Assembly: GCF_051201015.1 (NCBI RefSeq)
Contig: NZ_JBPEHI010000009.1
Direction: 5' to 3' (one strand)
DNA: 64,000 nt
Origin: Petrimonas sulfuriphila
GTDB lineage: Bacteria > Bacteroidota > Bacteroidia > Bacteroidales > Dysgonomonadaceae
The stretch's first letter is position 1. Each line of letters begins with the position of its first letter. Shown here in pieces: positions 27,504 through 36,104 of the stretch. Under the pieces are notes generated by a model, which made no database searches, was not told the DNA's origin, and saw nothing but the letters and a program-made list of their open reading frames with translations. The position numbers were made by a program, and so were the translations under genes.

Positions 27504-30500
27504 TTAAAATGTTAAGTTAATACCAAATAACAGGGTCCGTGGCAGGCCGTAACCAGTTCCGCTTGCTACCCCTGCACCAATGGCTCGTTCGGGACTGGCA
27601 ATGGGTGCTGCGGTTAGATAACCCAGGTTCTGGCCAGTAATGGATACATTCATCGCCTGCATATAGAGCTTTTTTGCTATGTTTTGCGGTAACGAATAAG
27701 CCAGGGAAATCTCTCGAAAAGCCAGGTAGTCACCTTTATAAGCGAAAAGAGTAGAAGGCCGGTTTACGTTACCTGTTCCAAGTTGATCGGCCCATACATA
27801 GCGTGGATATTTAGCGTTCGGGTTCTCCGGCGACCAAGTGTCAAATACATCTGTAGTTGTGTTGTACGTTCCCTGCATAGCTCCCAGGAACCAGGGAGTA
27901 GTGTTGTCATACGTATAGAAGCCCAAACCGAAATCAAAACGGCCATACAACATAAAGTTTTTATATTTAAAAGTGGTGTTAAATCCACCGGTCCAGCGTG
28001 GGGTTGTATTTCCGATTACAATCCGATCGAAGCTATCGATCACGCCGTCTCCATTGATGTCTTCCCATTTGGCATCTCCCGGTTCAATTAAAATGGCGTT
28101 TCTTTTTTGTGCTTCTGTCAAAGCAGCGTAAGCCGCAGGTCCGTACTGATATTTTCCCTGGTCGTTTCCAGTCTTTACCACGAGGTTTCCTGGAATTTCA
28201 TCCACACTTTTGTAAATACCGTTAAATTGATAACCGACCAAGAGACCTGGTTCCTGTCCTTCCTGATAACCGCCAACGAAGATCTTTCCATCTTCCTCCA
28301 ATCCTGTTTCCGGATTAATTACTTTTTTGCCGGTGTAGATCTCTATCCCGCCTTGTCGGTTTCTTTCCAAACCGTTGGCGGGCAGCGAGATAATTTTGTT
28401 TTTGTTGTAGGTGATATTTCCTTTCATCTCCCAGCTGAATTCCTCTGTCCGAATGATCCTGCCTGACAACTCCAATTCCAATCCCCTGTTTCTGAATTCG
28501 CCGTTATTATTGGTGATAGAAGAGAAACCCGTGGTCGAGGGTAAGGCAAAGGCTGCATATTTGTCCATGGTAAGACGGCTGTAGTAGGTTAGATTGGCGT
28601 TTAGTCTGTTTTCAAAGAAGCTAACGTCTGTTCCTACCTCAAAGGTGCGTGTTTTTTCCCATCTCAGTCCGGGATTTGGCAATGTTCCAATCAGAAAACC
28701 GGTGCGTCCGTTGTATGCCTGTGGGCTATAAGATCCTTGAAGAGTATAAGCTCCGATACCGCTTGCATTACCGTTTACACCAAAACTGGAACGTAATTTC
28801 CCAAAGGAGAGTACGGGCAGGTTCTCTTTTACAAAATCTTCATTGCCGAAAATCCATCCGGCAGATACGCCCGGAAAAAATCCCCACCGGTTATTACCTA
28901 ACAGGGATGAGTAACCATCGTACCGGAATACGCCGGAAAGCAGGTATTTTCCTTGGTAGTCATAATTTGCACGGCCAAAATAGGAGAGAATACGGTATTG
29001 TGAATGCCAGGAATCTATGTTGCGTTTGCCTTCTCCAGTGTCGGTCAGTCCCAAATCCCAAAAATCATCCGTGGGGGCTCCAGAACCGGAAGCATTGAAT
29101 CCTTTGTTTCCTTTGTCGAAATATTCGGCTCCCAGTAGCGCATCAATGTTGTGCTTCCCTGCAAATAACCGGTTGTAGTTTAACGTGGCGTTGTATGTTT
29201 GAGAAAAATCACGATCGAATTCAGCAGATGTACTGCGGGTTCTGTTCCATTTACCCGGATTGGTCTCATAATCCCGGTTGAATGATTCGTAAAATCCTTC
29301 GCTGTAATACCATTGTGCAGAAGTCCTTAATGTCAGGTTCTTGAGTAGTTTTGCCTCTGCCGATTGGATCATGGTAAATTTATCGGTCTGATTGTCTCTC
29401 ATGAACCTGTTTGCCTGGTATGACTGGTTTCCGTCGCCGGAGTTTGCACCCAGTAACATCTTGCCTTCTTCATCTTCATAACGTGCTGTAGGAGGGGTAG
29501 ACTGAATACGTCCGAAATAGTTGGCTTCACTGGTCTGCGTGGGCGGCATGGATTGCCAGTTGGCGCGGTTGTAGTTAAAACTCGAGTTGGTTTTCAACCA
29601 GTCCGTTACCTTATAACTTCCATTTAGGATAAAGCTGTAGCGTTTGTAATACGAGGTGATCGGCAGTCCTTCCGAGTGATTGTAACCCAATCCTGCATAG
29701 TAATTTCCCCTGTCGTTACCTCCTGACATATTCAGGTTGTAGTCCTGGGTAAATGAGGGGTCCACAAAACTGTATTTAGCTATGTCGGTTTCACGGTAAA
29801 TGAGCATATCTGTGGGATTGATTGGATCAGGCATTGACTTCCATCCTTTCTCCAGTAAAAACTTATTGTCATCCGTTTGTTTCATCAAATTCCAAAGCAT
29901 ATTTTCGCCGTACACGTTCCCTGTTCCTAGTGGGGTTGATCCTGTCAGATTTCCTTTTGATGCCCAGGGCGTATTTTGATAGGCTTTTCTCATGTAGGTG
30001 ATATAATCTTCTGCGCCCAGGAAAGTATAGGGGTTATTCACATAGTTGAGGCCTAATTTGGCTTTGAAGTTAAGAGATCTTTGCCCGGCCTTCCCACTTT
30101 TGGTGGTAACAAGAATTACACCATTACTGGCCCGTGCCCCGTACAGGGCAGTTGCGCCCGCATCTTTCAGTACCTCCATGGACTCGATATCCTCCGGGTT
30201 GATGTCGTTTAGTCCGTCGCGCAGCTGTCCATCGACCATTACCAGCGGTGAGCCGGATCCATCAAGGTTGGTGCCTCCACGAAGTACTATTTGCGGGGCT
30301 GCACCCGGATTACCCGATGTCTGGATTACCCTCAGTCCCGATACCGCACCCGACAATGCTTGTGCGGGATTTGAAAATACCCCCACGGTGAGTGTTTCGT
30401 TCGAAACTTTGGCAATCGAGTTGGTTACCTTGCTCCTCAACTGTGTGCCGCCGTAACCGGTTACTACCACTTCTTCCAAAAGTTCCGTATCTTCCCGCAA

Positions 30501-30809
30501 CGTTACATTTATTGAAGTTCGGTTGTTAACCGCAATAACTTGTGTTTGCATTCCCACATAAGAAAACTCCAGATTACCGGTTGACGGTACATTGGCCAAT
30601 GTATAGTTGCCGCCGATATCGGTAACCGTCCCGTTTGAAGTTCCCTGTACAATGATCGTCACGCCTATAAGCGGCTCATTGAGCACATTGTCGGTAACTT
30701 TTCCACTCACTGTGATGTTTTGTGCCATCAGCGAGAAAGTGGAGAGGTACAGAAAGGAGAGGCTGACTATCCAACTCTTCATTGATTTAGCGATTTTAGA
30801 ATTTTTCAT
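27504..30809 (-). CDS. nanO: SusC/RagA-family TonB-linked outer membrane transporter, probable sialic acid importer
   Basis: A 1101-residue outer membrane transporter. In order: signal peptide ending at LMAQ, a carboxypeptidase-D regulatory-like domain (about 30-110), a SusC signature near the TonB box (LLEEVVVTGYGG), a plug domain with SMEVLKDAGATALYGARASNG, and a 22-stranded barrel ending in LLFGINLTF. With the SusD-like lid it imports glycan-derived sugar using TonB energy. The sialidase gene ends 38 bp upstream and the SusD-like gene follows. Corresponds to NanO of Tannerella by context. Confidence 0.9.
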   Translation of the reverse strand: MKNSKIAKSMKSWIVSLSFLYLSTFSLMAQNITVSGKVTDNVLNEPLIGVTIIVQGTSNGTVTDIGGNYTLANVPSTGNLEFSYVGMQTQVIAVNNRTSINVTLREDTELLEEVVVTGYGGTQLRSKVTNSIAKVSNETLTVGVFSNPAQALSGAVSGLRVIQTSGNPGAAPQIVLRGGTNLDGSGSPLVMVDGQLRDGLNDINPEDIESMEVLKDAGATALYGARASNGVILVTTKSGKAGQRSLNFKAKLGLNYVNNPYTFLGAEDYITYMRKAYQNTPWASKGNLTGSTPLGTGNVYGENMLWNLMKQTDDNKFLLEKGWKSMPDPINPTDMLIYRETDIAKYSFVDPSFTQDYNLNMSGGNDRGNYYAGLGYNHSEGLPITSYYKRYSFILNGSYKVTDWLKTNSSFNYNRANWQSMPPTQTSEANYFGRIQSTPPTARYEDEEGKMLLGANSGDGNQSYQANRFMRDNQTDKFTMIQSAEAKLLKNLTLRTSAQWYYSEGFYESFNRDYETNPGKWNRTRSTSAEFDRDFSQTYNATLNYNRLFAGKHNIDALLGAEYFDKGNKGFNASGSGAPTDDFWDLGLTDTGEGKRNIDSWHSQYRILSYFGRANYDYQGKYLLSGVFRYDGYSSLLGNNRWGFFPGVSAGWIFGNEDFVKENLPVLSFGKLRSSFGVNGNASGIGAYTLQGSYSPQAYNGRTGFLIGTLPNPGLRWEKTRTFEVGTDVSFFENRLNANLTYYSRLTMDKYAAFALPSTTGFSSITNNNGEFRNRGLELELSGRIIRTEEFSWEMKGNITYNKNKIISLPANGLERNRQGGIEIYTGKKVINPETGLEEDGKIFVGGYQEGQEPGLLVGYQFNGIYKSVDEIPGNLVVKTGNDQGKYQYGPAAYAALTEAQKRNAILIEPGDAKWEDINGDGVIDSFDRIVIGNTTPRWTGGFNTTFKYKNFMLYGRFDFGLGFYTYDNTTPWFLGAMQGTYNTTTDVFDTWSPENPNAKYPRYVWADQLGTGNVNRPSTLFAYKGDYLAFREISLAYSLPQNIAKKLYMQAMNVSITGQNLGYLTAAPIASPERAIGAGVASGTGYGLPRTLLFGINLTF

Positions 30810-30847
30810 ACAATCTCCAATTAAAAAAATTAATACTTTTTTGATTT

Positions 30848-32470
30848 CTATTTAGTTTTTCCTGGGTTCATTTCATCTGTGTTCCGGAGAAGCCACTCGA
30901 GGGAAAAATTCAGGTAAACCAGGTTCATACCCGGCTCCCCTTCTTCCACGTAGGCTCCTATTGTTCCGTCTTCCAATATTGTAAGGGAGGAATAGGCAGA
31001 AGGTCCTGCGCAGATTGTTTTTCCAGCCGGCCACGTTTTTCCTTCGTCGTAACTTACGTAAACCGAAACATTCTTGCGGTCTTTTTCATCAAATGGGATG
31101 GAGTGCAGCAATATGTTCTTGCCTGCTCCATTCTTTTCCATCGAATAGCGGATCATATCGCCGTTGCAGCCTGGATCTTTCAAGTCTTTCCACAATTGTA
31201 CGGATGTCCATGTGATACCGTTGTCGGTTGACCGGGTGTAATACCTGTTTCCTTTGTTTTTGTTGCGAATACTCATCAGGATAGACCCGTCGGCCAGCTC
31301 TACGACTTTTGCCTCATCGCCTCCTTCCATGGCTTTTTGCGAAACATTCCAGGTAATACCTTCGTCGTCTGAATAAAACAAATAGTTGTTGAGCGAGTAA
31401 TCGCTACCCTCGCGAACGGCGGCAACCAGCATAACGCGTCCCGAGGATGTCTCAATGGCTTGTCCAGATGCACAAAACGAGGCCATCCATTTTTTTCTTA
31501 CGGGATCCGGGCAATCTACGCCGTACAGTTGGGCTGTAATGTCGCGGACGGGAGTCCACGTGATACCATTATCGGCACTTTCGCTCACGTAGGTACGGAT
31601 CAGCGAATCGGGTCTGGACTGCCACAATCCGTTCATCCCTGCATACACGCATAGGATTTTGCCATTATTGAGTTTGATGAGTGCGGGGTCTCCGTATCCT
31701 TTGGCCAATCCTTTACCTTCGGCAATGGTAAGCGGCTCGCTCCATGTTTTTCCGTTGTCGGTGCTGCGGCGGATAACCACGTCAATATCCTGCGGCAAAT
31801 CCCAGATATTTTCTTTTCGTTTATCTGTGGCGGTAATAAGCGAACCGTCTTCTGCTGTAGTGATAGCCGGAATCCGGTAAAATTTGGAGTCGAAATCACC
31901 AGGAGAGAAAATCAACTTGCGTGCTAACAGGATTTCTCTTCCGTGAGAAGGTTCCGGCTGATGTTCGAATTTTTTGTTTTTATTGTATCCGACAGACGTG
32001 AGCGAAACGCCAATCTTATTTCCTTCGGTAGCGTTATCGGCAATATCGGCGGTTATCCACAAATGATTCATACCCGGCTGCAGGTCTCCCGACAACCGGA
32101 TTTTGGTGCTCTTTTTAGATAACGGTGCTTTGCCTAGCAGGGTTGCTTGTTCAAGGGTTCTCGTGTTGAGCGTATCGAGTGAGCCAGTAGAGTAAATTTT
32201 TATTTCCTTCAGGTCGGAGGGCTGCGTAGCGGTGTTTTTGACGAGAACGATATTTTTCAGGGAGATGGTTTCGTTTTCCTTTACGTTAACCTTCAACGCA
32301 ATTAATACCTCATTCTGGTTTCCTCTCCCGGTATATTCGGTGTTTTCAGTCATTTCCACACCTGTTATTTCCGTTGCAGGACCGGTAGAACTATTGCATC
32401 CGCTAAAGCTGTTCAGCAGGAATGGTGCGAACAGAAAGACGGATAATCTTACAGCGATTTTTTTTCTCAT
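30848..32470 (-). CDS. nanH: Surface sialidase (exo-alpha-sialidase, GH33)
   Basis: A 540-residue lipoprotein (lipobox SFSGC, about residues 21-25) that releases terminal sialic acid. An N-terminal beta-sandwich domain (about 35-180) precedes the six-bladed propeller, which begins with FYRIPAITT (the arginine-bearing FRIP motif) and holds five Asp-boxes (STDNGKTW, SADNGITW, SDDEGITW, STDNGITW, SYDEGKTW). Both length and domain order match Bacteroides and Tannerella NanH. It lies 34 bp after the epimerase gene and 38 bp before the SusC-like gene. Confidence 0.93.
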   Translation of the reverse strand: MRKKIAVRLSVFLFAPFLLNSFSGCNSSTGPATEITGVEMTENTEYTGRGNQNEVLIALKVNVKENETISLKNIVLVKNTATQPSDLKEIKIYSTGSLDTLNTRTLEQATLLGKAPLSKKSTKIRLSGDLQPGMNHLWITADIADNATEGNKIGVSLTSVGYNKNKKFEHQPEPSHGREILLARKLIFSPGDFDSKFYRIPAITTAEDGSLITATDKRKENIWDLPQDIDVVIRRSTDNGKTWSEPLTIAEGKGLAKGYGDPALIKLNNGKILCVYAGMNGLWQSRPDSLIRTYVSESADNGITWTPVRDITAQLYGVDCPDPVRKKWMASFCASGQAIETSSGRVMLVAAVREGSDYSLNNYLFYSDDEGITWNVSQKAMEGGDEAKVVELADGSILMSIRNKNKGNRYYTRSTDNGITWTSVQLWKDLKDPGCNGDMIRYSMEKNGAGKNILLHSIPFDEKDRKNVSVYVSYDEGKTWPAGKTICAGPSAYSSLTILEDGTIGAYVEEGEPGMNLVYLNFSLEWLLRNTDEMNPGKTK

Positions 32471-32504
32471 TGTTGTCTATTAATGGGTAATACGTTTAAA
32501 AAAT

Positions 32505-33707
32505 TCAGATTTTATCAATCTTTTCCATCGTTTTCCATACCTGATATAAGCCCCGGGGAACATGAAAACAACCTTTCCATTTTCCGCCCTTCAAATCGAG
32601 AAGCACCTCACCCTGGCGATTGAGATAACCCCACCATTCAGGATGCTCCGGATCTCTGAAATGCTTCCAGGTGTAGTCGTGCACTTTTTCAAACCATGCC
32701 AGGCATTCTGGCGACCCCGTTAGCTGATAACCCTTGATGAGTGATATAAGTGTTTCGATATGCACCCACCAGAGTTTCTGGTCCCATTCCAGCTGTTGGG
32801 GAGGAAGTCCTTTACGGTCCATAAAATAAAAGATACCTCCGTATTGTTTGTCCCAACCGTAGTTAAGCATTCTTAAGGTTGTTTCTACTGCATGGTTGAT
32901 GAGTTCGGGACGGTTGAGGCGTTCTCCCAAATCCATAATAAACCACATGGCTTCAATGCTGTGTCCAGGGTTGACAAGCCGTCCGTCAAATGTATCGGAA
33001 AGTGAGCCGTCTTCGTTTACGTTTTCCACGATCAGCCCTCCCAGTTCGGGGCGTAAAAAGACCTCCATAACCTCGTGAATGCACTCGTCTATGGTTTTTT
33101 TTAGAAATTCGGGATCGAGCAAATGTTCTATTTCGAGTGCAAGGTTGCAGAGAATCATTGGCAAAGAAAACGATTTCAGATTGCGTGTTCCGGCGTAAGC
33201 TTTGTTCCATTTTCCTTTGGGGTTACTGCGCCTGGAGAGTACAATATCGAATGTTCTTTTGGCTATTTCAGCATATTCTGCGTTTCCGGTTGCTTTGCTT
33301 AGCTGTCCGAAAGCCATCGTGGCGAAAGTGTACGAAAAAATATTGTAGGGCTCTGTCAACGGTTCTCCTTCGCGCGTGAGCGAGAAATACCAGTTGAGAT
33401 TTCCGTCGTGTCCGTACTTTTTCAGAAATTCGCCGCCCTGTATGGCACAATCGAGCCATTCCTGCTTTTTTTCCACATTATTGTATAACATAGAAAACAT
33501 CCAAACCTGGCGGCTCTGCAGCCATACAAATTTATCGGTATCGAACACATTTCCTTCCCGGTCGAAGCAAGTGAAGTATCCGCCGAACTCGTAATCTTGC
33601 GATTTACTCTGCCAGAAGGGAAGCACATTGTCCAACAGCTCGTTTTTGTACTGTAGTATTTTTTCTTCAATATTTATGACCGATATCTTAGTATCCATTT
33701 TTTCCAT
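32505..33707 (-). CDS. nanE: N-acylglucosamine 2-epimerase (AGE / renin-binding-protein family)
   Basis: A 400-residue (alpha/alpha)6-barrel enzyme that interconverts ManNAc and GlcNAc. Family features include FDREGNVFDTDKFVWLQSRQ near residue 60, LVNPGHSIEAMWFIMD, and the C-terminal EWWGYLNRQGE. In Bacteroidota this unphosphorylated route replaces NanK/NanE-2 of enterobacteria: lyase makes ManNAc, the epimerase makes GlcNAc, and a sugar kinase then enters the amino-sugar pathway. It is the first gene of the nan locus. The second Met (33698) is an alternative start. Confidence 0.9.
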   Translation of the reverse strand: MEKMDTKISVINIEEKILQYKNELLDNVLPFWQSKSQDYEFGGYFTCFDREGNVFDTDKFVWLQSRQVWMFSMLYNNVEKKQEWLDCAIQGGEFLKKYGHDGNLNWYFSLTREGEPLTEPYNIFSYTFATMAFGQLSKATGNAEYAEIAKRTFDIVLSRRSNPKGKWNKAYAGTRNLKSFSLPMILCNLALEIEHLLDPEFLKKTIDECIHEVMEVFLRPELGGLIVENVNEDGSLSDTFDGRLVNPGHSIEAMWFIMDLGERLNRPELINHAVETTLRMLNYGWDKQYGGIFYFMDRKGLPPQQLEWDQKLWWVHIETLISLIKGYQLTGSPECLAWFEKVHDYTWKHFRDPEHPEWWGYLNRQGEVLLDLKGGKWKGCFHVPRGLYQVWKTMEKIDKI

Positions 33708-33748
33708 TTCTTACCCGTTATATAAGATTAATTAATTAATATATTGTG

Positions 33749-33756
33749 CAAAGTAA
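33749..33756 (-). promoter_or_regulatory. Weak -7 promoter candidate for the nan locus
   Basis: TTACTTTG on the minus strand deviates by one base from TAnnTTTG and lies 41 bp before the epimerase start in a 194-bp, very AT-rich gap between nanE and murU. I see no clear -33 element and no obvious operator; the gap otherwise holds AT repeats. Confidence 0.3.
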
Positions 33757-33901
33757 ATAAAAATAAATTGATAAAAAGAATATAATAATAAATTAATTTA
33801 ATAAATATGTTGCAAAACATAATATGAGCAAAATAATGATACTCTTTATGAAAATATTTATAAAATGGTTGAAATGTTGAACAGGAAGATTTGCTTGGGT
33901 C

Positions 33902-34636
33902 CTATCCCCGGTATCCCAGCTTACCCGCTTTCTTCAAGGAATCTATCTTGCCAACATCTATTATCTTTAGGCTGGCAGGGGTATATCCTGTTATAGGGAG
34001 AATATTACAGGCAAACAAATAGAAATCGATAATGGAAAATTTGTCCGGGAAATCTTGCATATAGCTAAGGATGGAAGGGTGTAGGATATGGATTCCCGAG
34101 AATGCAAGTTTCTTGTAGTGATCAGCATTGAAATCAGAAAATGGTGATTTTGTTTCTCCTGACTTTTCATTTATCCATCCGGCTAAATGATTGTTTTTGT
34201 CGAAAAGGAGATACCGCGATGTTTTCCGTTCGCTCACGACAAGCGTAGCAACAGAATTGCTATTGGTGTGAAAATGGTAAAGGTTTTGTAAATCGATATC
34301 CGAAAGAATGTCCACGTTGTGAATTAAAAACGGCTTTTCATCGTCGAAAAACCACGAGGCCTTTTTGATGCCGCCTCCGGTATCGAGAAGCGCCTGGGTT
34401 TCATCGGAGAACTCGATACGAATGCCGAAACGGTTGTTATCCTGTATATATTGCCTGATTTGTCCTGCAAAATGATGCACATTAATGATGATTTCATCAA
34501 AGCCCGCTGCTTTCAATTTCTGTATCGTATGCCACAACAACGGTTTTCCCGCTACGGGAACCAACGCTTTGGGCATGGTGTCCGTCAGGGGCTTAAGCCT
34601 CGTGCCGAGTCCGGCAGCAAAAATCATTGCTTTCAT
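33902..34636 (-). CDS. murU: Nucleotidyltransferase, probable MurNAc-1-phosphate uridylyltransferase (MurU)
   Basis: A 244-residue sugar nucleotidyltransferase. The N-terminal signature FAAGLGTRLKPLTDTMPKAL and the following lysine motif identify the family; DVDIL-like metal-binding residues (HNVDILSDID) follow. Its place 36 bp after an AmgK-like kinase gene is the classical AmgK-MurU pair of peptidoglycan recycling, in which MurNAc is phosphorylated at C1 and then converted to UDP-MurNAc. Substrate specificity is inferred from that pairing; a general NDP-sugar pyrophosphorylase is possible. Confidence 0.75.
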   Translation of the reverse strand: MKAMIFAAGLGTRLKPLTDTMPKALVPVAGKPLLWHTIQKLKAAGFDEIIINVHHFAGQIRQYIQDNNRFGIRIEFSDETQALLDTGGGIKKASWFFDDEKPFLIHNVDILSDIDLQNLYHFHTNSNSVATLVVSERKTSRYLLFDKNNHLAGWINEKSGETKSPFSDFNADHYKKLAFSGIHILHPSILSYMQDFPDKFSIIDFYLFACNILPITGYTPASLKIIDVGKIDSLKKAGKLGYRG

Positions 34637-34672
34637 TGAGAGGTCTCCGGGTTTTGGGATTTGAGGTTAAGG

Positions 34673-36094
34673 CTATTTCTTTCTAAACTCCTGTTCCAGG
34701 TTCTGCTCCCGGTGAACGAGAGACACTTTGATTCCGAATTTTTTTGAGATATGTTCCGCCATTCTCTGTGCGGCATAAACCGACCGGTGTTGTCCGCCTG
34801 TGCAGCCGAACGAGACCATGAGGCTAGTGAAGTTCCTTTCCATATATCGTTTCACGTGGCTGTCGACCAGCGGGTAAATGTTGTCTAAAAACAGTTCCAT
34901 TTCGCCATCCTCCTCCAGAAACTTAATGACCTCTTCGTCCAGTCCCGTGAAATGGCTGAACCGTTCGTACTTCCCGGGATTGTTTATCGCACGGCAATCG
35001 AACACATACCCGCCGCCGTTTCCCGATACATCGTTGGGGATTCCTTTTTTGTATGCGAAGCTGAATACCCGTACCTCGAGTTCGCGTTTTTGAGTGTCGG
35101 CAAACTGTTTCAGGCCGACCATCTCGTTCAGCATTCCGGTCAGATAGGGATATTCGTCGAAACCACCCTTGAGTAGCTCCCGAAGGTTGTTGAGCGCGAA
35201 CGGAATACTCTGGATAAAGTGTGGCTTCTTTTCGAAATACCCCCTGAATCCATAGGCGCCAAGGACCTGCAACGTGCGGAACAGTACGAACAGCCGGAGC
35301 TTTTCTATGAATTCGGCTTCGTCTACCTCCCTGTACTTTTTGAGTGAAGCGATGTATGTCTTGATGAGTTCATCGCGCAGGTCATCCGGGAAATTGGCTT
35401 TTGCCTGCCACAAAAACGAAGCCACATCATAGTGCACTGGACCTTTTCTCCCTCCCTGGTAGTCTATGAAGTAAGGCCGGCCGTCAACAAGCATCACGTT
35501 GCGCGACTGGAAGTCACGGTACAAAAACGTGTCCGACTCGTCCTGAAGCAGGTGTTGGGATAGTTTATCAAAATCGTTTTCCAGAAGATCTTCCTGGAAT
35601 TCCATACCGGTGGTTTTTAGGAAGTTGTACTTGAAGTAATTTAAATCCCAGTGTACCGAACGGTGATTGAATTCGGCCTGGGGATAACACACGCTGAAAT
35701 CGAGATCTTTAGCCCCCAGCACCTGAAAATCGGCCAACAGGGCAATGGTCTTGTGCAGTATCTCCTTTTCTTCCGTACTGAACACGCCCGTCAGTCGCCC
35801 GGCTTTCAGCGCATCGAAAAGTACACTGTCTCCCAAATCTTCCTGGATGTAAAACATTTCATCACCGGAAACAGCGAGCACCCGGGGGGTATTTAGCCGC
35901 TGCTTGTGAAAATGGCGCGAGAGTTCGATAAAAGCGTGATTCTCCTCTTTGGATTGTCCGTATACCCCTACAACAGATATTTCATCCTGCTTTAACCGGT
36001 AATACCTGCGGTTGGATCCTGACGAAGGTAGGGGATCTATTTGGGGAGCCGACTTTCCGGTATAGTTCTTAAATAATTGTACTAATTCTTTCAT
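34673..36094 (-). CDS. AmgK-like anomeric amino-sugar kinase fused to RapZ-like C-terminal domain
   Basis: A 473-residue two-domain protein. Residues about 1-320 are an aminoglycoside-phosphotransferase fold kinase with the catalytic loop FLYRDFQSRNVM and the metal-binding YFIDYQGGRKGP. Residues about 340-473 match the C-terminal domain of RapZ, with VSFGCTGGQHRSVYAAQRMA. In proteobacteria AmgK phosphorylates MurNAc or GlcNAc at C1, and RapZ senses glucosamine-6-phosphate; here the two are one polypeptide. The first RapZ half (ATPase P-loop) is absent. The gene lies between nadE (10 bp) and murU (36 bp). Confidence 0.85.
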   Translation of the reverse strand: MKELVQLFKNYTGKSAPQIDPLPSSGSNRRYYRLKQDEISVVGVYGQSKEENHAFIELSRHFHKQRLNTPRVLAVSGDEMFYIQEDLGDSVLFDALKAGRLTGVFSTEEKEILHKTIALLADFQVLGAKDLDFSVCYPQAEFNHRSVHWDLNYFKYNFLKTTGMEFQEDLLENDFDKLSQHLLQDESDTFLYRDFQSRNVMLVDGRPYFIDYQGGRKGPVHYDVASFLWQAKANFPDDLRDELIKTYIASLKKYREVDEAEFIEKLRLFVLFRTLQVLGAYGFRGYFEKKPHFIQSIPFALNNLRELLKGGFDEYPYLTGMLNEMVGLKQFADTQKRELEVRVFSFAYKKGIPNDVSGNGGGYVFDCRAINNPGKYERFSHFTGLDEEVIKFLEEDGEMELFLDNIYPLVDSHVKRYMERNFTSLMVSFGCTGGQHRSVYAAQRMAEHISKKFGIKVSLVHREQNLEQEFRKK

Positions 36095-36104
36095 GCGGAT
36101 GGTA

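Noticed and set aside
33708..33901. AT-rich stretch considered as an origin or attachment site
   Set aside because: No DnaA boxes, direct repeats or integrase gene; simple AT-rich promoter region is enough.
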